This document shows positions 7,479 through 16,050 of a stretch of DNA of 41,317 nucleotides, one piece after another. The stretch is taken from contig CASFLH010000011.1 in assembly GCA_949295505.1 (NCBI GenBank), positions 1 to 41,317 of the forward strand, given 5' to 3'. The DNA is from an uncultured Spirochaetales bacterium (lineage in GTDB: Bacteria; Spirochaetota; Spirochaetia; Sphaerochaetales; Sphaerochaetaceae). Both the position numbers and the translations under genes were made by a program. Every line of letters starts with the position of its first letter. The stretch's first letter is position 1. The notes beneath the pieces were generated by a model, which worked only from the letters and a program-made list of their open reading frames with translations, was not told where the DNA came from and made no database searches.

Positions 7479-8831
7479 GTGAACGAGAAGAACCTGACAA
7501 ATGCATGGTTTATCGGGCGTCAGAATGACTTCGAGTCTTCTGCCAGAAGCTATCCGAGGAAATTCCCATTCGCACTGAAAAGCGCAAAGGGATCATGGGT
7601 CGAGGACGTAGAAGGAAACAGGTATCTGGATTTCCTTTGTGGCGCAGGAACGCTGGCATTAGGCCATAACGATGACGAGATCAGCAAGGCAATGATCGAT
7701 CTCATTTCGTCAGGCTCACCTCTGCATACCCTGGATCTCACCACCCCTGTCAAGGACAGATACGTTGAAACCATCTTCTCGGTGCTTCCGAAGGAAATGC
7801 AGGGAAACGTGAAGATCCAGTTCTGTTCTCCCTCCGGTACCGATGCGGTGGATGCCGCGATCAAGCTCTGCAAGACCGCAACCGGAAGAGGAACGGTCAT
7901 CGCATTCAGCGGAGGATACCACGGCATGGGTCACGGGGCGCTCTCGCTGACAGGAAACCTGAACGCGAAATCAAAGATACAGGGCCTTATGCCAGGTGTA
8001 CAGTTCATGCCTTACCCTAACTCATACCGCTGTCCATTCGGCCTTGGAGGAGAGGCCGGAACTGCGGCTGCATGCGCTTACTTCGAAAGAGCTCTGAAGG
8101 ATCCGGAAAGCGGCATCGCGAAACCTGCTGCTGTGATCATAGAACCGATCCAGGGCGAGGGCGGCGTAGTACCGACCCCTGCCCTATTCCTGCAGACAGT
8201 ACGGCGCGTCACGAAAGAGCTGGATATTCCGATGATTGTCGATGAGATACAGTGCGGTATCGGCCGCAGCGGTGACATGTTCGCATTCCAGGAAAGCGGT
8301 ATTATCCCGGATGTCATCCTGATGAGCAAAGCAATCGGCGGAAGCCAGCCGATGAGTGTTGTCGTATACAACAAGGATCTCGACAAATGGACAGCAGGTG
8401 CACATGCCGGAACGTTCAGAGGAAACCAGCTTGCGATGGCTGCGGGAACTGTCGTCCTCAAGAGAGTCTCGGATCCTTCATTCCTCAGCGAAGTCAGGAG
8501 GAAGGGAGAGAAAATCCGCCGAGCCCTTGAAAAACTGAAAGAAGAGGTCCAGATCATCGGTGACGTAAGAGGTCGTGGCCTCATGCAGGGAATAGAGTTC
8601 ATCAATCCGCGCGGGGAGAAGGACATCATGGGTCATCCGGAGCCATCCGGCACAATCGCCGCAGAGGTTCAGAAGAGATGCTTTGAAAAACACCTCATCA
8701 TGGAGAAAGGCGGAAGGAACGGCAGTGTCATGCGCTGCCTCTGCGCTCTTACCGTAACTGATGATGAGATAGATACGATGCTTTCGATTTTCTCGGATGT
8801 CGTCAGGGAAATCAGCAGTGAACTCAGATAA
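7479..8831 (+). CDS. dat: L-2,4-diaminobutyrate:2-oxoglutarate aminotransferase
   Basis: 450-aa class III, PLP-dependent aminotransferase that makes L-2,4-diaminobutyrate from aspartate semialdehyde and glutamate. The GTG start 7479 is the only one giving the family N-terminus. Residues that fit the Acinetobacter Dat/EctB branch: SYPRKFPFALKSAKG, GAGTLALGHN, the HTLDLTTPVKD segment, FSGGYHGMGHGALSLTGNL, and the PLP lysine Lys284 in MSKAIGGSQP; the C-terminal MEKGGRNGSVMRCLC is also typical. It overlaps the downstream decarboxylase gene, the same dat-ddc pairing known from Acinetobacter. Together they form a route to 1,3-diaminopropane. Ectoine genes are absent nearby, which argues against an EctB role. 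Confidence 0.93.
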   Translation: MNEKNLTNAWFIGRQNDFESSARSYPRKFPFALKSAKGSWVEDVEGNRYLDFLCGAGTLALGHNDDEISKAMIDLISSGSPLHTLDLTTPVKDRYVETIFSVLPKEMQGNVKIQFCSPSGTDAVDAAIKLCKTATGRGTVIAFSGGYHGMGHGALSLTGNLNAKSKIQGLMPGVQFMPYPNSYRCPFGLGGEAGTAAACAYFERALKDPESGIAKPAAVIIEPIQGEGGVVPTPALFLQTVRRVTKELDIPMIVDEIQCGIGRSGDMFAFQESGIIPDVILMSKAIGGSQPMSVVVYNKDLDKWTAGAHAGTFRGNQLAMAAGTVVLKRVSDPSFLSEVRRKGEKIRRALEKLKEEVQIIGDVRGRGLMQGIEFINPRGEKDIMGHPEPSGTIAAEVQKRCFEKHLIMEKGGRNGSVMRCLCALTVTDDEIDTMLSIFSDVVREISSELR

Positions 8832-10245
8832 TATCACAGTGCTTTCCTGCAGGAAGGAAGATAAGGCGGCTTTCAAGGCCGCCATCTCATCCACCGTTGA
8901 GGCTATTCTCGATTCAATCAGGGACGACTCTGCATTCTCGGGAATCGGGCCATTTGACCTGCGGGACGAAATCAGGGCATTGCCGCTACTGCCAGAGAAC
9001 GGGGATGGATGGGAGACTGTTCTGGACTCCCTGAAAGAGACAGTCCTCCCCCACATGCTTCGTACATGGTCACCATCGTACATGCCGCATCTGCACTCAC
9101 CTGCTCTGATCGAATCCATCGCGGCGGAACTCATCATCGCAGCATTCAACTCATCAATGGACAGCTGGGATCAGGGGCCTGCAGCCACAGAGCTGGAGGT
9201 CAGGGTTGTCAGCGAACTATGTTCACTCTTCGGATATGGAGAGGGTTCGGATGGGGTCTTCACATCAGGTGGAAGCCAGTCGAACATCTCCGCCTGCATC
9301 GCGCTGCGTGACCGTTTCATACAGGAAAGACTGGGATGGGATACTAAGAAGAAAGGCCTTCCTGATGATTACAGGAAGCTGCGGATTTATGTTTCGGAGA
9401 TCTCGCACTTCTCCTTCGACAAAGCCGCACACATGATGGGGCTTGGCTATGATGCCGTGGTGAAGCTTCCTGTCGACAGCAGAGAAAGGATTGATGCCGC
9501 AAAGGCAGAGGAAATCATCCGGAAGGACAAGGAATCAGGCCTGCTGCCATTTCTCATCGCAGCGACAGTCGGCACGACGGATTTCGGCAGCATTGACAGC
9601 GTGGACGAGCTGAGGACGATTGCTGACAGGTACGGCATGTACCTTCACGCTGATGCGGCATATGGATCAGGTGCTGTCCTTTCATCATACAGCAGCAGGC
9701 TCGGCAACCTTTCACTTGCGGACTCAATCACAATCGACTTCCACAAGATGTTTCTTCTGCCAATCAGCGCCTCAGCCCTGATCGTCAGGGATGCAAGCAT
9801 CCTCGATGCATTCCAGCTCCATGCTGATTACCTGAACAGGGAAGAGGATGAGGAAGACGGATACATCAACCTTGTCGGCAAGTCAATGCAGACAACAAGG
9901 CGCTTCGATGCTCTCAAGGTCTATGTCTCCTTCAGGATGAGAGGGAGGAATGGATACAGGAAGATCATGGACACAGCAATCGGCAACGCCTCATATTTCC
10001 ATGAAAGGATAAAGAGTGACCCAGATTTCATCGCGCCGATCAAGCCAGAACTAAGCTCTGTTGTCTTTGCGCTCAAAGGCGGGGATGAGAGGAACAAAAC
10101 CACAAGACGCCGGCTTCTCTCCGAGGGCATAGTCATCGGCCAGACAGTATTCAACGGGTCTGTAATGCTCAAATTCACGCTTCTCAATCCTGCCTTGACA
10201 CATGAGCATATCGACATGCTGATCGAGAGAATCAAGAAAGCATAA
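8818..10245 (+). CDS. ddc: L-2,4-diaminobutyrate decarboxylase
   Basis: PLP-dependent group II decarboxylase, 475 aa from GTG 8818 (AGGGAA 8 nt upstream). An ATG at 8797, giving 482 aa, is the alternative and lacks a good site. It converts L-2,4-diaminobutyrate to 1,3-diaminopropane. Diagnostic pieces: SMDSWDQGPAATELEV, which is nearly the Acinetobacter Ddc wording; VFTSGGSQSNISACIALRD; HFSFDKAAHMMGLG; HADAAYGSGAVL; and the PLP lysine in IDFHKMFLLP (Lys310 from the GTG). Length is close to the family norm of about 490. The start overlaps the dat 3' end by 14 bp, so the two are coupled. Substrate assignment rests mainly on the dat pairing; relatives decarboxylate glutamate or aromatic amino acids. 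Confidence 0.9.
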   Translation: MNSDNITVLSCRKEDKAAFKAAISSTVEAILDSIRDDSAFSGIGPFDLRDEIRALPLLPENGDGWETVLDSLKETVLPHMLRTWSPSYMPHLHSPALIESIAAELIIAAFNSSMDSWDQGPAATELEVRVVSELCSLFGYGEGSDGVFTSGGSQSNISACIALRDRFIQERLGWDTKKKGLPDDYRKLRIYVSEISHFSFDKAAHMMGLGYDAVVKLPVDSRERIDAAKAEEIIRKDKESGLLPFLIAATVGTTDFGSIDSVDELRTIADRYGMYLHADAAYGSGAVLSSYSSRLGNLSLADSITIDFHKMFLLPISASALIVRDASILDAFQLHADYLNREEDEEDGYINLVGKSMQTTRRFDALKVYVSFRMRGRNGYRKIMDTAIGNASYFHERIKSDPDFIAPIKPELSSVVFALKGGDERNKTTRRRLLSEGIVIGQTVFNGSVMLKFTLLNPALTHEHIDMLIERIKKA

Positions 10246-10283
10246 GAGGAAAGGAATCATTCACAGGCTGGATGCAGCATTTT

Positions 10284-10327
10284 CAAAAGAAACCCTCCAA
10301 ACTGGCTTCTGTCCAGCTTGAAGGGTT
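10284..10327 (-). terminator. Intrinsic terminator of valS
   Basis: An imperfect long stem (AACCCT/AGGGTT, CAA/TTG, CTGG/CCAG; 10291-10327) is followed on the minus strand by TTTCTTTTG. The plus-strand side lacks a T-run, so it mainly serves valS, though it could slow ddc transcripts too. Confidence 0.75.
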
Positions 10328-10354
10328 CTCATCGCACGGTTTGAGGCTTCTTTT

Positions 10355-13006
10355 TCAGAATGACTTCAGAAGCTCGATATGCTCCTTTGACTTCGCAATC
10401 TTATCCTCGAATTCAGCTTTCTTCGACTTCTCCTTCTCCACTGCTTCTGGCTTGGCATGGGAGATGAAGTTCTCATTCGAAAGCTTCTTCACAGAGCCCT
10501 CGAGAAGCTTCTCGTTCTTCTCGATCTCATTCTCAAGTCTTCTGATCTCAGCTTCGATGTCAATTGCCTCGCGTACGAACACGAATGCCTCAAAGCCAAG
10601 TCCTGTTGCGGGAAGCGCGCCCTTGACGTCCTCCGAGCCATCGGTATCGATGGAGACGGATGAAGCTGACATGAAAGAAGCAAGAAGCGATGCCTCCTCC
10701 TTCATGAAGGCGGCTGTCCTGCTGTCAGAAGATGTCCTGATTACGACACGGAGTTTCTTCTCCGGTGCAATCTGCAGATTGGAGCGAGCCGCGCGCACAA
10801 GCCTTGCAGCTTCCTGAAGGACTGAAACAAGCTCATCTGCCTCCTTATCCTCCAATGCGCTGTCATACTTCGGATAAGAAGAGGCAATGACATCACCGCT
10901 GTGATTCGGAAGCTTCTGATAAATCTCCTCTGTAATGAAAGAGAGGAATGGATGCATGAGTCTCATGCTCTTCTCAAGGATATCCATGAGAATCGAAACC
11001 TGCAGATCCTTCTCCTCATCGCTGCCATGAAGGAGCTTGCCCTTTGATGCCTCGATATACCAGTCGCAGAAATCATTCCAGAAGAATGAATAGATTGTCT
11101 GTGCAGCTTCGTTGAAGCGATAGCTCTCCATTGCGGTTGCTATCTCGGCAGCGGCGGCATTGAAGCGCGAGTAGATCCATCTGTCCATGATTGACAGCTT
11201 CTCACGCGGAATCTCCACGAGGTTCCTGCCCTCAAGATTCATAAGAAGGTATCTGGTAGCGTTCCATATCTTGTTGGCGAAACGTGAACCGAGACGGAAG
11301 GAATCCATATCAATCATGACATCCTGGCCCTGAGCCGCAAGATAGCAGAGCGTGAACTTCATTGCATCCGCGCCATACTTGTCAATGACTTCAATCGGGT
11401 CGATACCATTTCCAAGGGACTTCGACATCTTCCTGCCCTGGATGTCACGGACAAGTCCCGTGATGACGATATCGCGGAAAGGTGCCCTGCCAAGGAATTC
11501 CTCGGACGCCATGATCATCCTGGAAATCCAGAAGAAGATGATGTCATAAGCGGAAACAAGGGTGTTGGTTGGGAAGAACCTGTCCAGATCAGGAGTCTTT
11601 TCAGGCCATCCAAGCGTCGAGAACGGCCAGAGCCACGAAGAGAACCAGGTATCAAGGACATCCTCATCCTGCTTCAGATTGTGCCCATGGCACTCCGGAC
11701 ACTCATCAGGATCCGTGCGGGACACAATCATTTTCCCGCAGTCCTGGCAATACCACACAGGAATGCGGTGTCCCCACCACAGCTGCCTTGAAATGCACCA
11801 GTCACGGATGGTCTCCATCCAGTGCACATATGTATTCTCCCATCTTCTCGGATAGAAGACGATATCACCATTTCTCCATGCAGCAAGCGCCTTGTCAGCA
11901 AGGGATTTCATGCTTACGAACCACTGCTCTGAAAGATAAGGTTCCACCGTTGTATGACAGCGATAGCAGTGTCCAACATCATGGGCATGGTCTGTGACCT
12001 TGACAAGGTATCCGCCTTTCTCCAGATCCTCGACAACAAGCTTCCTTGCCTCTTCCGCCTGCATGCCCCTGTATTTCTCCGGCACGTTCTCATTGAGAGT
12101 TCCATCAGGGTTAAGGAGATTGATGGCCTCAAGACCATGCCTTCTGCCGCATTCCCAGTCGTTCGGATCATGTGCCGGTGTAATCTTGACCATACCGGTA
12201 CCGAATTCCTTGTCAACGAAGCTGTCAGTGATGATTGGGATCCTTCTCTCCGTCAGTGGCAGCAGAAGCTCCTTGCCTACGATGGAAGTATATCTCTCGT
12301 CGTCAGGATTGACGGCAACCGCGACATCCCCGAACATCGTCTCCGGACGTGTCGTCGCCACCGTGATGAACCCGGATCCATCAGCATAAGGATACCTTAC
12401 ATCATAAAGCTTTCCGGGGACATTCTCATATTCCACCTCGTCATCAGCAAGCGCAGTACCGCACTTGGGACAATAATTCACAAGATATTTGCCTTTGTAG
12501 ATGAGGCCGCGCTCATAAAGCGTGACAAAGGCCTCGCGGACTGCACGGGAAAGCCCCTCGTCCATCGTGAAGCGTTCCCTGTCCCAGTCGCAGGAACAGC
12601 CCATCTTCTCAAGCTGGTTCTTGATGATATCGTGATGCTTTTCCTTGACAGCCCAGGTGCGCTCAACGAATTTCTCACGTCCGAGATCCTGGCGTCTCAG
12701 CCCTTCTTTCTGCAGCTGGCGCTCGACAACATTCTGCGTGGCGATACCGGCGTGATCGGTACCAGGCACCCAGAGCGTCGGACGGCCAAGCATCCTGTGA
12801 TACCTTACGATGATATCCTGCAGGCTGTTGTTCAGGGCATGGCCCATGTGAAGGATTCCCGTTACGTTGGGAGGCGGCATGACCACTGAGAAATGCTCTT
12901 TATCAGAAGAAACAGGCGCGAATTCCTTCTTCGCCTTCCATTCCCTGTATATTCTCTCCTCGAAATCCTTTGGATCGTAGTTACGGGACAATTCAACTGC
13001 TTTCAT
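10355..13006 (-). CDS. valS: Valyl-tRNA synthetase
   Basis: 883-aa class I synthetase that charges tRNA-Val and edits threonine. Start at ATG 13006 (MKAVELSRNYDPKD) with GGAGGCGGAAG upstream; the open frame extends 34 codons further but without a site. Seen: HIGH motif as HMGH (53-56) in NVTGILHMGH, editing-domain region (GSGFITVATTRPETMFGD), Cys pairs CPKCG, CYRCH, CQDCG and CPECH that suggest zinc knuckles, KMSKS (526-530) and a C-terminal Lys/Glu-rich coiled-coil arm. Length is normal. It is monocistronic with its own promoter and terminator and is divergent from glgA. Confidence 0.98.
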   Translation of the reverse strand: MKAVELSRNYDPKDFEERIYREWKAKKEFAPVSSDKEHFSVVMPPPNVTGILHMGHALNNSLQDIIVRYHRMLGRPTLWVPGTDHAGIATQNVVERQLQKEGLRRQDLGREKFVERTWAVKEKHHDIIKNQLEKMGCSCDWDRERFTMDEGLSRAVREAFVTLYERGLIYKGKYLVNYCPKCGTALADDEVEYENVPGKLYDVRYPYADGSGFITVATTRPETMFGDVAVAVNPDDERYTSIVGKELLLPLTERRIPIITDSFVDKEFGTGMVKITPAHDPNDWECGRRHGLEAINLLNPDGTLNENVPEKYRGMQAEEARKLVVEDLEKGGYLVKVTDHAHDVGHCYRCHTTVEPYLSEQWFVSMKSLADKALAAWRNGDIVFYPRRWENTYVHWMETIRDWCISRQLWWGHRIPVWYCQDCGKMIVSRTDPDECPECHGHNLKQDEDVLDTWFSSWLWPFSTLGWPEKTPDLDRFFPTNTLVSAYDIIFFWISRMIMASEEFLGRAPFRDIVITGLVRDIQGRKMSKSLGNGIDPIEVIDKYGADAMKFTLCYLAAQGQDVMIDMDSFRLGSRFANKIWNATRYLLMNLEGRNLVEIPREKLSIMDRWIYSRFNAAAAEIATAMESYRFNEAAQTIYSFFWNDFCDWYIEASKGKLLHGSDEEKDLQVSILMDILEKSMRLMHPFLSFITEEIYQKLPNHSGDVIASSYPKYDSALEDKEADELVSVLQEAARLVRAARSNLQIAPEKKLRVVIRTSSDSRTAAFMKEEASLLASFMSASSVSIDTDGSEDVKGALPATGLGFEAFVFVREAIDIEAEIRRLENEIEKNEKLLEGSVKKLSNENFISHAKPEAVEKEKSKKAEFEDKIAKSKEHIELLKSF

Positions 13007-13038
13007 AATGCTGCTTCCGCCTCCATGACGACTCAAGG

Positions 13039-13067
13039 AGTGTATCAGATATAAGGAAATGCAACAA
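13039..13067 (-). promoter_or_regulatory. valS promoter
   Basis: On the minus strand TTGTTG (13067-13062), 17 bp and TACACT (13044-13039), the latter preceded by TGA (extended -10). The leader is about 30 nt with a GGAGG site. Confidence 0.55.
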
Positions 13068-13092
13068 CAGAGAAAGATGGAGGGAAAAAAAC

Positions 13093-13121
13093 TGTGAATG
13101 ATATGCAAATGCGATTATAAT
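13093..13121 (+). promoter_or_regulatory. glgA promoter
   Basis: Perfect TATAAT (13116-13121) with a weak TGTGAA -35 at 17 bp. The leader is about 15 nt and contains GGGAGGAAAT before the ATG. Confidence 0.55.
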
Positions 13122-13142
13122 CATTTTCTGTTGGGAGGAAAT

Positions 13143-14600
13143 ATGAAGAAGATACTCTTCGCAGCTTCAGAATGCGTTCCATTCGTTAAGACAGGAGGAC
13201 TGGCAGATGTGGTAGGCAGTCTTCCCCAGGCATTCGACAAGAATGAATACGATATAAGGGTGATCATACCGAACTATCACGCCATAAAGCCGGAATGGAG
13301 GGAGAAGATGGAATGCATCTACTACTTCCAGATGGATAACAGGATATATGTGGGAGTTCACCGGCTCGAGCACGATGGCATCACGTATTATTTCATCGAT
13401 AATGAGCAGTATTTCGGAGGGCTTGTTCCATATTATGATCTCTATCAGGATCTGGAGCGCTTCGCATATTTCTCCAAAGCCGTGCTGTCAGCACTGCCGC
13501 TGATCGGATTCAGGCCTGACATCATCCACTGCCATGACTGGCAGACATCCCTGATTCCTGTCTATCTGAATACCGTCTTCCAGGGCGATCCGTTCTTCCG
13601 CGGAATCAGGACCATATTCACCATCCACAATATCCGCTTCAAAGGAGAATGGGATGTCGGACATATCAGATGGGTATCAGCGCTTCCTGATGAGGTATTT
13701 GAGCCTGGACTGCTCGTAAGCCCATACCAGGACAGATCGATACCGAAGAATGACTGGAACTGCACGATGATGCGGGGCGGCCTCGTATACTCCGACTACA
13801 TCACAACCGTAAGCAACAGCTATGCCTGGGAAATCCAGACACCCGAGTTCGGGGAGGGACTGGAAGATATCCTTAAATGGAGACATGAGCGGCTCTGGGG
13901 CATCATAAATGGAATCGACTACAAAGCATGGAATCCGGCTACTGACAAGAATATCGAGAACAAGTACTCGGCAAAGGACCGCAAGAGCAAGAGGAAAAAG
14001 AACAAGGCTGCGCTGCAGAAGGAACTCGGGCTTCCGGAGAATCCTGATGTGCTTACCCTTGCCATCGTGTCCCGTCTCACGGACCAGAAGGGCCTCGATA
14101 TCATTGATCAGGTGATGGATCAGATTCTCTCGCTGAATGTGAATCTCATCGTACTTGGCACAGGCGAGAACTACTACGAGAACATGTTCAGGTATTACCA
14201 GGGCAAATACCCCGATAAAGTCAGGGCAATCATTGCCTATTCCGATCCGCTTGCCCACAGGATCTATGCAGGAGCTGACGCCATTCTCGTTCCTTCTGCA
14301 TTCGAGCCTTGCGGCTTGACACAGCTCATTGCCCTTCGCTATGGAATGATTCCTATTGTCCACGAAATCGGAGGCCTGAAAGATACCGTCAAGCCGTTCA
14401 ACGAATATGAGGACAGCGGCACCGGATTCTCATTCCACAACTATTCCGGCGGGGATCTCCTTGACAGGGTCAAACATGCCGAATGGATCTGGTACAGCAG
14501 GCATGAGCTCTGGGATCATATGCAGAAGCGCGGAATGGAGGAAGACTGGTCGTGGAAGAAATCCGCAGAGATCTATAAGGATCTCTACTCAAGGATGTGA
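13143..14600 (+). CDS. glgA: Glycogen synthase (ADP/UDP-glucose)
   Basis: 485-aa GT5 glucosyltransferase that extends alpha-1,4-glucan chains from a nucleotide-glucose. The start ATG 13143 follows GGGAGGAAAT; the upstream in-frame ATG at 13098 precedes the -10 box and is rejected. Seen: the donor-binding KTGGLADVVGSLP near the N-terminus (Lys16), HCHDWQTSLIPVYL, TIHNIRFKGEW, the C-terminal Rossmann domain with AIVSRLTDQKGLDII, and the conserved SAFEPCGLTQLIALRYG. Full family length. A small DUF6506 gene overlaps its stop codon by 1 nt. No other glg gene is in the window. The function is secure; the preferred nucleotide is not readable. Confidence 0.97.
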   Translation: MKKILFAASECVPFVKTGGLADVVGSLPQAFDKNEYDIRVIIPNYHAIKPEWREKMECIYYFQMDNRIYVGVHRLEHDGITYYFIDNEQYFGGLVPYYDLYQDLERFAYFSKAVLSALPLIGFRPDIIHCHDWQTSLIPVYLNTVFQGDPFFRGIRTIFTIHNIRFKGEWDVGHIRWVSALPDEVFEPGLLVSPYQDRSIPKNDWNCTMMRGGLVYSDYITTVSNSYAWEIQTPEFGEGLEDILKWRHERLWGIINGIDYKAWNPATDKNIENKYSAKDRKSKRKKNKAALQKELGLPENPDVLTLAIVSRLTDQKGLDIIDQVMDQILSLNVNLIVLGTGENYYENMFRYYQGKYPDKVRAIIAYSDPLAHRIYAGADAILVPSAFEPCGLTQLIALRYGMIPIVHEIGGLKDTVKPFNEYEDSGTGFSFHNYSGGDLLDRVKHAEWIWYSRHELWDHMQKRGMEEDWSWKKSAEIYKDLYSRM

Positions 14601-14884
14601 TGCGTTACGCCTTTCTTATCATGGGACCGTACGATCCGCAAATGGATGACGTACGGTTTTCCCATCCGCCTGTCACGAGGATGATAGGCGTCCCAGACAT
14701 ACAAAGCGCGGAGAAAGCCGCAGCGGAGCTTAGGGAAGAAGGATACGATGCCATCGAGCTCTGCGGAGCTTTCGGGGAAGAAGGCGCGAAGAGAATCATC
14801 GAGGCAACTGGACACGCGGTGGCGGTAGGATTCGTCACGCATTTTCCCGAAGATGATGGGCTTTTCATGAAGGTCTTCGGCTGA
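14600..14884 (+). CDS. DUF6506 family protein
   Basis: 94-aa cytoplasmic protein whose ATG overlaps the glgA stop (TGATG), with AAGGATG as ribosome site, so it is translated with glgA. Visible pieces are an N-terminal MRYAFLIMGPYDP strand, a central TRMIGVPDIQSAEKAAAELR, then EEGYDAIELCGAFGEEGAKRI and VGFVTHFPEDDG. The IELCGxFG element is what I associate with DUF6506, a small alpha/beta family of unknown function. No catalytic residue set can be assigned, but the lone cysteine in ELCGAFG is a conserved-looking candidate. A link to glycogen metabolism is only implied by coupling. Confidence 0.72.
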   Translation: MRYAFLIMGPYDPQMDDVRFSHPPVTRMIGVPDIQSAEKAAAELREEGYDAIELCGAFGEEGAKRIIEATGHAVAVGFVTHFPEDDGLFMKVFG

Positions 14885-14914
14885 AAAAAAAGATGGCAGG
14901 CTTTATAACCTGCC
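14884..14914 (-). terminator. Terminator of the cysS/sigma/anti-sigma run
   Basis: Minus-strand stem GGCAGGT / AGCCTGCC (14914-14895) followed by ATC and eight T residues. On the plus strand the poly-A lies upstream of the stem, so it does not terminate glgA transcripts efficiently. Confidence 0.88.
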
Positions 14915-14945
14915 AATCCCATCTCCAATCCCCAATGGCAATGCT

Positions 14946-15500
14946 TTATTCTGCCTCCGCCTCTGCTGGAACAGCAGTTTCAAGCGGTTGCAGGCCTTTT
15001 ATCGAAATATCGACATTATAGCCTTTGCTATCCAGATACTGCAGGATCTCTTCAAGCGTGTAATTCTCCAGACCCGCCGTATCTGACACATAATGGACAT
15101 TCGTGCTGTCCGCCTGAAGCGCGAATGACGGAAGGATATCTTCTGTCTGCTCTGCGGATGTACCGAAGAACATGAATCCTCCAATGAAGATAAAGACAAC
15201 CGCTGCCGCCGCCGTTATAAGCGACGGCAACGATATCTCCAGGCGTCTGCGGATAAAGCTGACCTTGTTTCCACTCTGGAAATACTTCTTATCAAGGAGG
15301 GAGAATATCCTGTCCTTATTCCGCATCAACTGCTCCTCCGGGAACGCTGCGGACAGGATTCTCCTGTCAAGTGATTTCATATCATCCAGGTGCTTGCGGC
15401 AAGCCGCACAGTGCTCAAGATGCTCTTCCACCTGAGTCCTGTATGGCTCTGGAAGCTCACCATCGAGATAAGCTGACAGCATCTGCGAATCAATACACAT
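14946..15500 (-). CDS. Anti-sigma factor with zinc-finger (ZAS) domain and one membrane helix
   Basis: 184-aa partner of the sigma factor encoded just upstream. The cytoplasmic N-terminus carries the zinc anti-sigma signature HLEHCAAC (His27, Cys31, Cys34) within the usual helix ELPEPYRTQVEEHL. A Lys/Arg-rich linker leads to a hydrophobic helix (about 94-112, LITAAAAVVFIFIGGFMFF), after which about 70 residues, acidic and ending AVPAEAEAE, should lie outside the inner membrane as a sensor. It overlaps the sigma gene by 11 bp, the standard coupling for such pairs. The inducing signal is unknown; the external region matches no sensor domain I recognise. Confidence 0.9.
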   Translation of the reverse strand: MCIDSQMLSAYLDGELPEPYRTQVEEHLEHCAACRKHLDDMKSLDRRILSAAFPEEQLMRNKDRIFSLLDKKYFQSGNKVSFIRRRLEISLPSLITAAAAVVFIFIGGFMFFGTSAEQTEDILPSFALQADSTNVHYVSDTAGLENYTLEEILQYLDSKGYNVDISIKGLQPLETAVPAEAEAE

Positions 15501-16023
15501 CCCTATCCTCCGTTAAAAGGGCCTCTTCAAGCTTCTTTCTGGCCCGGTAAACCCTCACCTTCACATTAGTCTCGGAAATGCCAAGCACCTTTGCTATCGC
15601 CTTATAATCCAGACCGGAATACTCCTTCAGCTGTATCACCAGCCTCAGATTCTCCGGCAGACTCTCAATAGCGCTTCTCACAGCCCTCCGCTCATCTGCC
15701 TCGACAGCTGCCTGAGCAGCGTCACGCATATCAACGGAGACTGAGGGATTATGCCTGGCCTTCTCCACCATCTCAATCTCACGCTTGTTGCGCCTTATGT
15801 GATTCAGCGCAAGATTCTTGGCTACCCTTATCAGCCAGTACTTAGCATCATCAGCACTCGGGAAGGTCATGTTCTTAACATAGAACCTCTCAAATGCCTC
15901 CTGCGTGAGATCCTCCGCGATTTCAATGTTGTATACGATGTGCATGGTCACCTGCATTATCAGATGATAATTCTCATCGTAGATGCGCCTGAAATCATCA
16001 CGGTCAGTGCTCTTTATCTCCAT
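15490..16023 (-). CDS. ECF (group 4) RNA polymerase sigma factor
   Basis: 177-aa RpoE-type sigma factor. Region 2 is at the N-terminus with IYDENYHLIMQVTMHIV, EDLTQEAFERFY and WLIRVAKNLALNHIRR (the DLTQEAF helix contacts core and the -10). Region 4 is a helix-turn-helix with LPENLRLVIQLKEYSGLDYK and AKVLGISETNVKVRVYRARK. There is no C-terminal extension. It lies 27 bp after cysS with only a distant AGGAG site, and overlaps its anti-sigma partner. I could not pick out a typical ECF promoter (AAC then a short -10) upstream, so autoregulation is not shown; readthrough from cysS is likely. Confidence 0.93.
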   Translation of the reverse strand: MEIKSTDRDDFRRIYDENYHLIMQVTMHIVYNIEIAEDLTQEAFERFYVKNMTFPSADDAKYWLIRVAKNLALNHIRRNKREIEMVEKARHNPSVSVDMRDAAQAAVEADERRAVRSAIESLPENLRLVIQLKEYSGLDYKAIAKVLGISETNVKVRVYRARKKLEEALLTEDRDVY

Positions 16024-16050
16024 CTTATTAACACTCAGCTCCTGAAAAGG

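Noticed and set aside
11954-12889. 311-codon plus-strand frame opposite valS
   Set aside because: Antisense shadow of a conserved synthetase; low-complexity composition and no ribosome site.
13677-14363. 228-codon minus-strand frame opposite glgA
   Set aside because: Antisense to a conserved enzyme and without a start site.
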